The position numbers were made by a program, and so were the translations under genes. Below, piece after piece: positions 17,935 through 26,190 of a DNA stretch of 64,000 nt. A model generated the notes under the pieces. That model was not told where the DNA came from, made no database searches, and worked only from the letters and a program-made list of their open reading frames with translations. Origin of the DNA: Saccharopolyspora galaxeae. GTDB lineage: Bacteria; Actinomycetota; Actinomycetes; Mycobacteriales; Pseudonocardiaceae. Within the stretch, counting starts at the first letter, position 1; every line of letters begins with the position of its first letter. Location of the stretch: contig NZ_JADDUE010000001.1 in NCBI RefSeq assembly GCF_016526145.1, positions 682,001-746,000 of the forward strand. Direction: 5' to 3'.

Positions 17935-17950
17935 CCCGGAAAAGCCCTGA
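17920..17950. repeat. 15-bp tandem duplication at the tsaE stop codon
   Basis: CCGGGAAAGCCCTGA (17920-17934) is followed after one base by CCGGAAAAGCCCTGA (17936-17950), one mismatch. The TGA of the first copy ends tsaE. It marks the left edge of the accessory block. Confidence 0.6.
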
Positions 17951-18021
17951 CACCGCCGCGTGTCATGGCCGCGCGCCGCCGCATGTTCCGGTGATCATTT
18001 AGGCGGGCGTGCCGCGTGCCG

Positions 18022-18798
18022 TTACGCCGGGTTGGAGACCACCGATTTCAGCTCGGCCGAGAGTTCCCGCGAGAGCCGTTGCATCAGCGGCACCAGCGTC
18101 TCCGGCGAGATCCGCGTCATGCGCCCTTCCGGCCCGCTCACGGAGATCGCGGCGCCCGCGGGTGCGCCCGGGACCGCCACCGCGTAGCAGCGCACGCCGA
18201 CTTCCTGCTCGCCGTCGTCCACGGCGAAGCCCTGCGAGCGGACCCGCGCCAGTTCTTCCTGCATGGCGGCCACGCTGGTGATGGTGCGCTCGGTCTGCGG
18301 CCGCATCCCGGCGCGGCCGAGCATCTGCGACACGGTGCCCTCGCCGAGGGTGGCCATCACGGCCTTGCCGACGGCGGTGGCGTGCGCGTCGACCCGCCGC
18401 CCGACTTCGGTGAACATCCGCATCGAGTGCTGCGACGGGACCTGCGCGACGTAGACGACCTGGTCGCCGTCGAGCACCGCCATGTTCGAGGTCTCGCCGA
18501 TGGCTTCGGTCAGCTCCGCCAGGTACGGCCGCGCCCACGAGCCGAGCGCGCGGCTGGCCGTCTCGCCCAGCCGGATCAGCCGCGGCCCGAGCGAGTAGCG
18601 CCGCGACGGCTGCTGTCGCGCGTAGCCGCTGCTCACGAGCGTGCGCATGATGCGGTGGATGGTCGGCAGCGGCAGCCCGGAGGCTTCGGCGAGGTCGGAC
18701 AGCGCGACCTCGCCACCCGCGTCGGCCATCAGTTCCAGGATGTCGAAGGCGCGCTCGATCGACTGCACTCCTCCGCCTTGGTTGGCGCGGCCGGTCAT
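18022..18798 (-). CDS. IclR-family transcriptional regulator (AllR-like context)
   Basis: A 258-residue IclR protein: winged HTH about residues 10-75 (SDLAEASGLPLPTIHRIMRTL) and a C-terminal effector domain with the conserved GKAVMA and VGVRCYAVAVPG segments. It is divergent from malate synthase. IclR proteins commonly repress glyoxylate-consuming genes, and AllR of Streptomyces coelicolor controls allantoin catabolism, so glyoxylate or allantoin sensing is inferred. ATG 18798 is chosen because the family starts shortly before the HTH and a GGACCGCTG stretch precedes it. Confidence 0.88.
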   Translation of the reverse strand: MTGRANQGGGVQSIERAFDILELMADAGGEVALSDLAEASGLPLPTIHRIMRTLVSSGYARQQPSRRYSLGPRLIRLGETASRALGSWARPYLAELTEAIGETSNMAVLDGDQVVYVAQVPSQHSMRMFTEVGRRVDAHATAVGKAVMATLGEGTVSQMLGRAGMRPQTERTITSVAAMQEELARVRSQGFAVDDGEQEVGVRCYAVAVPGAPAGAAISVSGPEGRMTRISPETLVPLMQRLSRELSAELKSVVSNPA

Positions 18799-18917
18799 CG
18801 CAGCGGTCCTTTCGTCGGCCGAGGTTGCTGGCCCGGTGGCGCTCGATCCGAAGATCGAGTCGGGGATCGATTCTAGGCGGCGGGGTCGGTGCCGGACGTC
18901 ATGTTGCTTACCGCCGT

Positions 18918-18957
18918 TCGTGGAAACTAACATCCACGATGCAGAAAAAATACCGCA
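18918..18957. promoter_or_regulatory. Candidate IclR operators between the regulator and aceB
   Basis: TCGTGGA and TCCACGA (18918-18924 and 18933-18939) form a perfect 7-bp dyad with an 8-bp spacer. TGCAGAAAAAATACCGCA follows at once (18940-18957) with TGC/GCA ends and an A-rich centre. Both lie in the divergent promoter region and suit dimeric IclR binding. Confidence 0.5.
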
Positions 18958-19033
18958 GTGTTGGCGGGCGTGGCGGTCGCGGCGGTCACGCGAACGGCGA
19001 ACACCCCAGGTACCCGAGAGAGGTGGCCTTCCC

Positions 19034-20629
19034 ATGTCCGAAACGACCCCGGCGAGCGTGCAAGTGCTCGGCGGACCGGTGGAGCGCGGCGCGGAGATCC
19101 TCACCGGCGAAGCGCTCGACTTCATCGCCGGCTTGCAGCGCAAGTTCGGCGCCCGTCGCGACGAGCTGCTGGCCCGCCGCAAGCAGCGCCGCGACGAGGC
19201 CGCCCGCAACGGCAGGCTGGACTTCCTGGAGGAGACCCGGGAGGTCCGCGAGTCCGACTGGCAGGTCGCCACCCCGCCCGCGGACATCGCCGACCGGCGC
19301 GTGGAGATCACCGGGCCGACCGACCGCAAGATGTCGGTGAACGCGCTCAACTCCGGCGCCCGGGTGTGGCTGGCCGACCTGGAGGACGCCAACACCCCGC
19401 ACTGGGAGAACGTGGTCAGCGGCCAGGTCAACCTCTACGACGTGGTCCGCAAGCAGGTGGAGCTGTCCACGCCGGAGGGCAAGCAGTACAAGTTGCGCGA
19501 CGACGTGCAGCACGCGGTGCCGCTGGTGCGCCCGCGCGGCTGGCACTTCGACGAGAAGCACCTGCTGGTGGACGGCAAGCCGGTGGTGGGCGCGCTGGTC
19601 GACTTCGGGCTGTACTTCTTCCACAACGCCCGCGAGCTGGTGAACCGCGGCAGCGGCCCGTACTTCTACCTGCCGAAGATGGAAAGCCACCTGGAAGCGC
19701 GGCTGTGGAACGAGGTGTTCACGCACGCGCAGCAGGAGCTCGGCATCCCGCACGGCACGATCCGCGGCACCGTGCTGATCGAGACCTTCCCGGCGGCGTT
19801 CGAGATGGAGGAGATCCTCTACGAGCTGCGCGACCACTCGGCCGGGCTGAACGCGGGCCGCTGGGACTACCTGTTCAGCGTCATCAAGACGTTCCGCGAG
19901 TCGGACCGCTACATCCTGCCGGACCGCAACACCGTCGGGATGACCGCGCCGTTCATGCGCGCCTACACCGAGCTGCTGGTGCGCACCTGCCACAAGCGCG
20001 GCGCGTTCGCGATCGGCGGCATGGCCGCGTTCATCCCGAACAAGAAGGACCCCGAGGCCAACGAGAAGGCCATGAACAAGGTCCACGAGGACAAGAAGCG
20101 CGAGGCCGGTGACGGCTTCGACGGCTCCTGGGTCGCGCACCCGGGCCTGGTGGAGATCTGCTACGAGGAGTTCGACGCGGTCCTGGGCGACAAGCCGAAC
20201 CAGATCGACCGCAAGCGCGAGGACGTCGCGATCACCGCGGACGACCTGCTCGCGGTGGACCAGACGCCGGGCCAGAAGACCATCGAGGGCCTGCGCGCGG
20301 CGGTGGACGTGGGCGTGCGCTACATCGCCTCCTGGCTCGGCGGCAACGGTGCGGCGGCGATCCACAACCTGATGGAGGACGCGGCGACCGCGGAGATCTC
20401 CCGTTCGCAGATCTGGCAGTGGCTGCACAACGACGTCGTGCTCGCCGGTGGCGAGCAGGTGACGGCGGATCTGGTGCGCCAGGTGCTCGCCGACACCGAG
20501 AAGTCGCTGCGCGCCGAGGAAGGATTCCCGAACGACAACCTCGGCCGGGCGATCGAGCTGTTCGAGCAGGTCGCGGTGGCCGACGAGTTCGTCGACTTCC
20601 TGACGCTGCCCGCTTACGAAGCGCTCTGA
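19034..20629 (+). CDS. aceB: Malate synthase A
   Basis: A 531-residue enzyme condensing glyoxylate with acetyl-CoA to malate. It has WLADLEDANTPHWEN (metal/glyoxylate site), GTIRGTVLIETFPAAFEMEEIL near residue 250 and PFMRAYTELLV with FAIGGMAAFIPNKKDP near 330. The length fits the A-type family. ATG 19034 follows a GAGAGGTGG ribosome site. It is divergent from an IclR regulator and followed by a DUF6986 gene. A glyoxylate source, urate/allantoin breakdown, is encoded in the same island, so anaplerotic use of purine carbon is plausible. Confidence 0.97.
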   Translation: MSETTPASVQVLGGPVERGAEILTGEALDFIAGLQRKFGARRDELLARRKQRRDEAARNGRLDFLEETREVRESDWQVATPPADIADRRVEITGPTDRKMSVNALNSGARVWLADLEDANTPHWENVVSGQVNLYDVVRKQVELSTPEGKQYKLRDDVQHAVPLVRPRGWHFDEKHLLVDGKPVVGALVDFGLYFFHNARELVNRGSGPYFYLPKMESHLEARLWNEVFTHAQQELGIPHGTIRGTVLIETFPAAFEMEEILYELRDHSAGLNAGRWDYLFSVIKTFRESDRYILPDRNTVGMTAPFMRAYTELLVRTCHKRGAFAIGGMAAFIPNKKDPEANEKAMNKVHEDKKREAGDGFDGSWVAHPGLVEICYEEFDAVLGDKPNQIDRKREDVAITADDLLAVDQTPGQKTIEGLRAAVDVGVRYIASWLGGNGAAAIHNLMEDAATAEISRSQIWQWLHNDVVLAGGEQVTADLVRQVLADTEKSLRAEEGFPNDNLGRAIELFEQVAVADEFVDFLTLPAYEAL

Positions 20630-20640
20630 GGCGGTTGGCG

Positions 20641-20669
20641 CGGAGGGAGCGGCGCGCCCGCTCCCTCCG
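20641..20669. terminator. Hairpin between aceB and the DUF6986 gene
   Basis: CGGAGGGAGCG (20641-20651) pairs perfectly with CGCTCCCTCCG (20659-20669) across a 7-nt loop, followed by TTGCC. It may terminate or attenuate aceB transcription before the next gene. Confidence 0.6.
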
Positions 20670-20712
20670 TTGCCGAGGTACGACAGCAGAAGATCGGAAA
20701 GGGGTGCACCAG

Positions 20713-21966
20713 TTGGCCAAGACTTCGCTGGACGCGCAGGAGGTTCGGCAGCGGCTGGATCGGTTGTCGGCCGTGGACGAGCACATGGCGCGGCGGTATC
20801 CGGGAGTCGGCGCCGGCCGCCAGCCGGTGCACACCTGCTACGTCCCCGCGCACGCCGTGGCCGCGGGGACCTTGCTGCGCTGGTCGGATGATGCGCTGGC
20901 CGCGTTCGGCGCACATCTGTCCACATCGGACGAACTCGCCGCGGTGCTTGGCATGGACGGCGATGTGGCCGCGGGCGTGCATCCGCGGGTGCGGGAGAAG
21001 CTTTCCGGCGCGGCGGTCGAGGACCTGCGCATCGACTTCGAGGACGGCTACGGCGCGCCGGGCGACGAAACCGAGGACGACGACGCCGAGCGCACCGCCG
21101 GTGTCGTCGCGGACTGGCTGCGCGACGGCGTGCAGCCGTCGTGGTTCGGGCTGCGCGTGAAGTCGTTCGACACCTCCGAGCTGCGCGGCCGTTCGGTGCG
21201 CACGCTGGACGTGTTCCTGACTTCGCTGCTGCAGCAGTGGGGGAGCCTGCCGGACGGGTTCGTGCTGACGTTCCCGAAGGTCGTCGACGTCGCGCAGGTC
21301 GAGGTGTTCGTGCAGCTGCTGGAGCTGTTGGAGCAGCAGCTCGGGCTGGCCGAGGGCGCGCTGCGGTTCGAGATCCAGGTGGAGACCACTCAGTCCATAG
21401 TGGACTCATCGGGCCGGTTCGCGCTGCCGCGGTTCATCGAGGCGGGCGCCGGGCGGGTCACCGGCCTGCACTTCGGCACCTACGACTACACCGCGAGCTG
21501 CGGGCTCACCGCGGCGCACCAGCACTTGGCGCACCGCGCCTGCGACTTCGCGCGGCACGCCATGCAGGTTTCCGCCGCGGGAACCGGGATTTTCCTGTCC
21601 GACGGTTCGACGAACGTGCTGCCGGTCGGTGAGCAGGTCCGGCACGGTTGGCGCACGCACTACGACCTGGTGCGGCGGTCCCTCGCGCACGGCTTCTACC
21701 AGAGCTGGGACCTGCATCCGGCGCAGCTGGTGAGCCGGTACGCGGCGGTGTTCGCGGAGTTCCGGGAAGCAGCCCCGGCGCAGGGTGAACGGCTCGCGGC
21801 CTACGCATCGGCCCGCGGCGGGGCGGTGCTCGACGAGCCCGCGACCGCGCGGGCGCTGGCGGCGTCGTTCGTGCGCGCGCTGGCCAACGGCGCCACCGAT
21901 GCGGCCGAAGCCGAGGCCTTGACCGGCCTGGACGAATCGGGATTGCGGGAACTCGCGCGGATGTGA
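20713..21966 (+). CDS. DUF6986 protein, HpcH/HpaI-aldolase/CitE-like fold
   Basis: A protein of 417 residues (TTG 20713) or 420 (GTG 20704). TTG is preferred because GGAAAGGGG (20696-20704) then sits at proper spacing. It resembles the CitE/HpcH TIM-barrel superfamily that cleaves or forms C-C bonds next to a carboxylate: DLRIDFEDGYG carries probable metal acids, FEIQVETTQ follows, and HFGTYDYTAS is typical. Genes of this family often sit beside malate synthase in actinomycetes, suggesting work on a glyoxylate- or malyl-type compound, but no reaction is established. The end of this gene is duplicated about 960 bp downstream. Confidence 0.78.
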   Translation: MAKTSLDAQEVRQRLDRLSAVDEHMARRYPGVGAGRQPVHTCYVPAHAVAAGTLLRWSDDALAAFGAHLSTSDELAAVLGMDGDVAAGVHPRVREKLSGAAVEDLRIDFEDGYGAPGDETEDDDAERTAGVVADWLRDGVQPSWFGLRVKSFDTSELRGRSVRTLDVFLTSLLQQWGSLPDGFVLTFPKVVDVAQVEVFVQLLELLEQQLGLAEGALRFEIQVETTQSIVDSSGRFALPRFIEAGAGRVTGLHFGTYDYTASCGLTAAHQHLAHRACDFARHAMQVSAAGTGIFLSDGSTNVLPVGEQVRHGWRTHYDLVRRSLAHGFYQSWDLHPAQLVSRYAAVFAEFREAAPAQGERLAAYASARGGAVLDEPATARALAASFVRALANGATDAAEAEALTGLDESGLRELARM

Positions 21967-21982
21967 ACCGCTGAGCCCGGTG

Positions 21983-22028
21983 CCTGCCGGTGTGCGGGGG
22001 CGGCGATCGCGCCCCGCACACCGGCAGG
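21983..22028. terminator. Bidirectional terminator between convergent genes
   Basis: CCTGCCGGTGTGCGGGG (21983-21999) pairs perfectly with CCCCGCACACCGGCAGG (22012-22028): a 17-bp stem and 12-nt loop. It separates the DUF6986 gene from the oppositely oriented secreted-protein gene. Confidence 0.8.
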
Positions 22029-22055
22029 TCCGCCGTCCTCGGCGAGGGGTACCGA

Positions 22056-22445
22056 TCAGATCCGCGGGGTCATTACCTTCGGGTCGTCCAGGGTGCCGCT
22101 GGTGACGACGTTACCGCCTTCGCTCGGGCGGAAACTGCCCTCGCCGATCTCCTTGCCCTTGTCGTCGCTGCCCGCGTAGCCGTGCACCTTGATCTGCTCG
22201 ACCTGGTCGTCGGAGCCCAGGGAGCCGAGGTTCGCGCAGTCGCCTGCCGGCACGATGACGCTGCTCAGGCCGCCCCGGTCGGGGAACTCGACGGAGGTCG
22301 CGTAGTCGCCCTTCGAGCACACGCTGATCTCGCCGGGCGTCGCGGCCGAGGCGGGGGCGGCGACGGCCAGCGCGGCGCCCGAGGTGAGGATGCCGACGAC
22401 GGCGGCCGACGAGCCGATCCGCTTGATCGTGTTCGAGATGCGCAT
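22056..22445 (-). CDS. Small secreted protein, unknown function
   Basis: A 129-residue protein with a clear Sec signal: basic MRISNTIKRIG, a hydrophobic core and an A-x-A site ending in APASA (about residue 34). The mature part (about 95 residues) has two cysteines likely to form a disulfide (SVCSKGD and GDCANLG) and is otherwise beta-rich and acidic. ATG 22445 is chosen because GGAGCGAAG precedes it; an upstream ATG would lengthen the signal by four residues. No family is recognised, although small secreted proteins of this shape are frequent in Saccharopolyspora and Streptomyces. Confidence 0.78.
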   Translation of the reverse strand: MRISNTIKRIGSSAAVVGILTSGAALAVAAPASAATPGEISVCSKGDYATSVEFPDRGGLSSVIVPAGDCANLGSLGSDDQVEQIKVHGYAGSDDKGKEIGEGSFRPSEGGNVVTSGTLDDPKVMTPRI

Positions 22446-22965
22446 TCTTCGCTCCATTCTGATTGCTGGTTCCGGCGTTTCTCGCCAGGTCCGATCGCTA
22501 TTCGCCCCGAAGTTATCGGGGTCGCTCAGGTGTTGCAATTAAATGCCGCAGAAATGCACCATCGGGCATGCGGCGTGCCCGCGAGCGGTCGATCTCGCAA
22601 ATTCTCCGGGTAGGTGTTTCGGGGTCCTGTCGAAAATCTTAAAACAGGCTTGCTGGTTCGTTTTGGCTGTTCGCCTGGGCTTGGTCCCGGTTTCTCCGGT
22701 GCGCGGTGACGCGGTTCCGAGGTGGAGATCGCGGGGTTTCCCGATTCTTCGCGCGCGGCCGCGGCGAGTGCTTGCGAATCAGCCCGCCGTGCGGCTCCGG
22801 ATTTCGTCCGCCGGGCAGTGCGAAACCGTTTTTCGCGATCGGCGGTAGTTCCGGAGCCGATCGCCGCGAGGCCGCCGCCACCCGCCCGCCTGGACGAATC
22901 CGGTTCGCGGGAACTCGCGCGGATGTGCGGCGCTACGGTCGGGGCCGACTTTCCGAGGAGGCGCG
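22446..22965. other. Intergenic region with a decayed gene remnant
   Basis: About 520 bp between divergent genes with no acceptable reading frame. It is less GC-rich than its surroundings near 22600-22680. At 22889-22927 it matches the last 39 bp of the DUF6986 gene (21927-21965) at 36 of 39 positions, which suggests a leftover 3' end of a duplicated copy. Confidence 0.5.
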
Positions 22966-23301
22966 ATGACCGAGGACGAGCGATCCCGAGACGAGCTGCC
23001 GCTCGCCGACCTGGCCCGCGACCTGGGTCCGAACCAGGTGTTCGGGCCGGTCGCGCAGCAGGGCGGCACGACGCTGGTGCCGGTCGCGCAGGTCCGCGCG
23101 AGCGGCGGGTTCGGCGGCAGGAAGAAGCCGGTCGGCGGCGGTGGCAACATCGTCGCGCGGCCGGTCGGGGCGTGGTCGGTGACCGCGGACGGAGTCGAGT
23201 GGCACGCGGCGGTGAGCGTCAACCGCATCGTGCTCGGCGGGCAGCTCGCGGCCGCCGCAGCGCTGGTCGCGGGGTTCATCGCGTTCCGCCGGAAGCGCTG
23301 A
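22966..23301 (+). CDS. GerW/YtfJ-family-like protein
   Basis: A 111-residue protein resembling the spore-protein YtfJ/GerW family: VFGPVAQQGGTTLVPVAQV, the glycine-rich ASGGFGG stretch, and a second conserved block GAWSVTADGVEW. It ends in one hydrophobic helix and a basic RRKR tail, suggesting membrane anchoring. In Bacillus such proteins act in spore germination; actinomycete homologues are widespread and uncharacterised. ATG 22966 follows GAGGAGGCGCG. It appears monocistronic. Confidence 0.75.
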   Translation: MTEDERSRDELPLADLARDLGPNQVFGPVAQQGGTTLVPVAQVRASGGFGGRKKPVGGGGNIVARPVGAWSVTADGVEWHAAVSVNRIVLGGQLAAAAALVAGFIAFRRKR

Positions 23302-23369
23302 ATCGTCGGGAAAAGTCCGCATCGTCAGGGAAAGTCCGCGACGACTCGGCCTCGGCGGGCGGGATTCGC

Positions 23370-24269
23370 TCACCGCCGCAAGTGGTCCCGCAACGTCCGC
23401 GCCACCCGCGCCATGAGCACTTCCGCTTCGGGTTGAGTCGCCGCGGGCACGCTGGACTCGGTGAGCGCTGCGATCGCGAACGCGCGCCCGTCGGCGTGCT
23501 CGACGACACCGGCTTCGTGCCGCAGGTTCAGCAACGTCCCCGTTTTCGACGACCACGTGGCGGCGTCGGAGATGAAGTCCGGTGCCAGCCGTTGCCGGAT
23601 CAGGTTGCTGCCCATCAGCTCCCGCACCCGCGCGGCGACCTGCTCGTCGATCTGCGACGGCGTCCACAGCGCTTGCAGCAGGTCGGCGAACGCGCGCGCC
23701 GTCCCGGAGTTCGCGCGCGTGACGTCCAGCTGCGCGATCTCGTGCCCGCGCCCTTCGGTCCAGGCGCCGATGGCCAGCGAGTGCGCGAGGTGCGCCCGTG
23801 CCGGGTCGAACCGTTCCGCAGGCGTGTCCGCGAGATCGCCGATCCGGTGCCGGGCGGTGATCCCGCGCAGCCCCCACGCCCGCATGGCCCGCGTGACCTC
23901 GGCGGGCGGGGTGAGGTCGAACAGCGAGTCGGCGGCCACGTTGTCGCTGATCGCCATGCTCAGGTAGAGCAGGTCGTCGATCGCGATCTGCGCGGGGTGG
24001 CGGAACCTGGTCAGCCCGGTCGGGCCCGGGGTGCTGATCCGGCCCGGCTGCACCCGCAGTTCTTGCGCGCCGTCGAGTTCGCCGAGCCGGATGCGTTCCA
24101 GGGTGGCGGCGGCCAGCGGCACTTTGATCAGTGAGGCGACCGGGTAGGCGAGGTCGGGCTCGATGCCGATCTCGTGCCCGGAGTGCAGGTCGCGCACCAG
24201 GAACGAGCCGCGCAGCCCGCCTTCTTCTAGTTCGGCGACGAGTCCGCTGATCAGCTTTTCGGCGTGCAT
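23370..24269 (-). CDS. blaB: BlaB-like cytosolic penicillin-recognising protein (class A beta-lactamase fold)
   Basis: A 299-residue protein with three serine-penicillin-recognition motifs: SLIK (residues 46-49), SDN (108-110) and KTG (242-244). It has no signal peptide and no obvious Glu166 omega-loop motif, so it is probably cytosolic and poor at deacylation. It starts inside the end of the LysR gene (19-bp overlap) and both are divergent from a true beta-lactamase. This reproduces the blaA-blaB/blaL arrangement of Streptomyces cacaoi, where BlaB is needed for beta-lactamase induction without being a beta-lactamase itself. A stand-alone serine hydrolase is the alternative. Confidence 0.78.
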   Translation of the reverse strand: MHAEKLISGLVAELEEGGLRGSFLVRDLHSGHEIGIEPDLAYPVASLIKVPLAAATLERIRLGELDGAQELRVQPGRISTPGPTGLTRFRHPAQIAIDDLLYLSMAISDNVAADSLFDLTPPAEVTRAMRAWGLRGITARHRIGDLADTPAERFDPARAHLAHSLAIGAWTEGRGHEIAQLDVTRANSGTARAFADLLQALWTPSQIDEQVAARVRELMGSNLIRQRLAPDFISDAATWSSKTGTLLNLRHEAGVVEHADGRAFAIAALTESSVPAATQPEAEVLMARVARTLRDHLRR

Positions 24270-25150
24270 CCCTGCTCCTGCTCGTCCGCCCCGAGGCAGC
24301 GCGCGACGCCCGACCACAGCAGCGTCCGCAGTTTTTCCGCGTCGTCACCGACTTCTGCGGCGATCTCGAAGCCGCGCGCGAGCTGCACCTCGGCGATCGG
24401 CCGCCACCGAAGCCCGAATTCCGCGGCTTGCGCCGCCGAGCACAGCAGCAGGTCCGCCGACCCGAAGACTTCTGCGACGGCCGAGGTCAGCGACTCGGCG
24501 ACGGTCACTTGCGCGGGTCGCAACCCCACGGAGTTGCGGACCCGAAACAGCCGGTCCCGGATGTGCGGCACGTCGTCCTCCGGCTGGATCCACACCCGGC
24601 GCCGCGGCGTCCGCCCGGAACGCCCGACGCGCAGCGTCTCCAGGTGCACGGCTCCGGACGGCAGGTCGACCGCGCTGCCCACCCCGAGCAATACCGTCCA
24701 GCTCGCCTCGTCGGGCGGTACTGCGGTGAGCGCGGCGCGCACGTCCTGCGTGCGCAGCAGGTCGACTCGCTCACCGGGGGCGGCGAGCCGGAATTCGAGG
24801 AACAGCTCGCTGGCGCGGGCTTCCGCGTCGAGTTCGGCGAGTTCCCGGTTTCCGCAGGTCGCGGGCATCGCCACCGGAAGTTCGCGGAGCCGCGCACGTT
24901 CCGCGGCCTGTTCCATCGCGTCGGCCAGCCGCATCAGCCGCCGCGCCCACGGCAGCATGTCGCGGCCGAACGGGGTGAGGTGCGCGCGCCGGGCGCTGCG
25001 GTCGAAAAGCCGCTCGCCGAGGTGTCGTTCCAGCGCGGCGACCCGGCGGCTGGCCACCGGCTGCGGGATGCCGGCCGCGGCGGATCCGCGGGTGAAGCTG
25101 CCGAGTTCGCTCACGCTCACGAACGCTTTGCAGCCGCCGACCAGGTCCAC
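24251..25150 (-). CDS. blaA: LysR-family regulator, BlaA/AmpR-like
   Basis: A 299-residue LysR-type regulator: N-terminal winged HTH (FVSVSELGSFTRGSAAAGIPQPVASRRVAALE, residues about 10-41) and a degenerate effector-binding domain. It is divergent from a class A beta-lactamase across an 82-bp gap and overlaps the downstream beta-lactamase-fold gene. This is the layout of blaA-blaB next to blaL in Streptomyces cacaoi, so it is the probable activator of that beta-lactamase. The role is inferred from gene order. Confidence 0.82.
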   Translation of the reverse strand: MDLVGGCKAFVSVSELGSFTRGSAAAGIPQPVASRRVAALERHLGERLFDRSARRAHLTPFGRDMLPWARRLMRLADAMEQAAERARLRELPVAMPATCGNRELAELDAEARASELFLEFRLAAPGERVDLLRTQDVRAALTAVPPDEASWTVLLGVGSAVDLPSGAVHLETLRVGRSGRTPRRRVWIQPEDDVPHIRDRLFRVRNSVGLRPAQVTVAESLTSAVAEVFGSADLLLCSAAQAAEFGLRWRPIAEVQLARGFEIAAEVGDDAEKLRTLLWSGVARCLGADEQEQGCTPKS

Positions 25151-25232
25151 TGCAGCAGTCTATGCCGGTTCCGCATGGAAGTGTTCATTCCCGTCTTGGA
25201 CGGCATGAGCGGGTGCGCAGCAGACTGGCCGC
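25151..25232. promoter_or_regulatory. Divergent blaA-like/bla control region
   Basis: An 82-bp gap between two divergent starts. It contains the dyad TTCC-GCAT-GGAA (25169-25180), a reasonable LysR-type half-site pair midway between the genes. The bla start is preceded by GAAAGGAATT inside its own first codons, so the downstream in-frame ATG/GTG choice is open. Confidence 0.45.
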
Positions 25233-26189
25233 ATGAAAGGAATTTCCGTGCACATACGACACTTCCGGCAGTCCGCGGTCGCCTTGTCGGCGCTGTTCGC
25301 GCTCGTCGGCTGCGCGGGCGTCGAGGCTCCGGCGCCGGGAACGGGGGCGCCGAACGCGGCGGCCCAGAACGCGGGAGCCCAGAACGCGCCTGCGGCCCGC
25401 CCGGACACTTCCACCGATGAGGATTTCGCGCGGCTGGAGCAGCAGTTCGGCGCCCGCCTCGGCGTGTACGCGGTGGACACGGGCACCGGCGAGGAGATCG
25501 CCCACCGCGCCGACGACCGCTTCGCCTACGCCTCCACGCACAAGGCGTTCTCCGGCGCAGCGGTGTTGCAGCGCAACGAGGTCGGCGAGCTGAACCGGCG
25601 GATCACCTACTCGGAGGCCGACTTGCTGCCGCATTCCCCGGTCACGGAAAAGCACGTCGGCACCGGCTTGCCGCTGCGCGAGGTGATCGGCGCCGCGATC
25701 CGCCACAGCGACAACACTGCCGCGAACCTGCTGTTCCGCGAGCTCGGCGGTCCGCCCGAGTTGCAGCGGGCGATGCGCGCCATCGGCGACGCGACCATCC
25801 ACGTCGATCGGACGGAGCCGGACCTGAACCGGACCAGCCCGGGCGACATCCGCGACACGAGCACTCCGCGCGCCATGGCCGAAACGCTGCGCAAGCTCAC
25901 CGTCGGCAACGTCCTGCCGCAGGACAAGCGCGGCATCCTCAACGAGATGCTGCGCACCGCCCAGCTCACCGACGACCTGATCCGCGCGGGCGTGCCCGCG
26001 GACTGGGAGGTCGGCGACAAATCCGGCGCCGCCGACTACGCGACGCGCAACGACATCGCCGTGATCCGCCCGCCCGGCCGCGCGCCGATCATGCTCGCGG
26101 TCATGTCGGACAAGGCGGATGAGGATGCGGACTACGACAACGCCCTGATCGCCCAGGCGGCCCGCGTGGTCGCCGACGACCTGCGTTGA
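25233..26189 (+). CDS. bla: Class A beta-lactamase, lipoprotein
   Basis: A 318-residue enzyme. The signal peptide ends in a lipobox (LVGC, Cys27), predicting a membrane-anchored lipoprotein with an Ala/Asn/Gly-rich linker of about 35 residues. Catalytic motifs are complete: STHK (101-104), SDN (159-161), the omega-loop EPDLN (195-199, supplying the deacylating Glu) and KSG (263-265; most class A enzymes have KTG). It should hydrolyse penicillins outside the membrane. Induction by the divergent LysR protein is likely. It ends one base before the end of the convergent kinase-like gene. Confidence 0.93.
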   Translation: MKGISVHIRHFRQSAVALSALFALVGCAGVEAPAPGTGAPNAAAQNAGAQNAPAARPDTSTDEDFARLEQQFGARLGVYAVDTGTGEEIAHRADDRFAYASTHKAFSGAAVLQRNEVGELNRRITYSEADLLPHSPVTEKHVGTGLPLREVIGAAIRHSDNTAANLLFRELGGPPELQRAMRAIGDATIHVDRTEPDLNRTSPGDIRDTSTPRAMAETLRKLTVGNVLPQDKRGILNEMLRTAQLTDDLIRAGVPADWEVGDKSGAADYATRNDIAVIRPPGRAPIMLAVMSDKADEDADYDNALIAQAARVVADDLR

Positions 26190-26190
26190 T

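Noticed and set aside
22543-22848. 101-codon plus-strand frame
   Set aside because: No ribosome site, unnatural composition, and located over the promoter of the secreted-protein gene.
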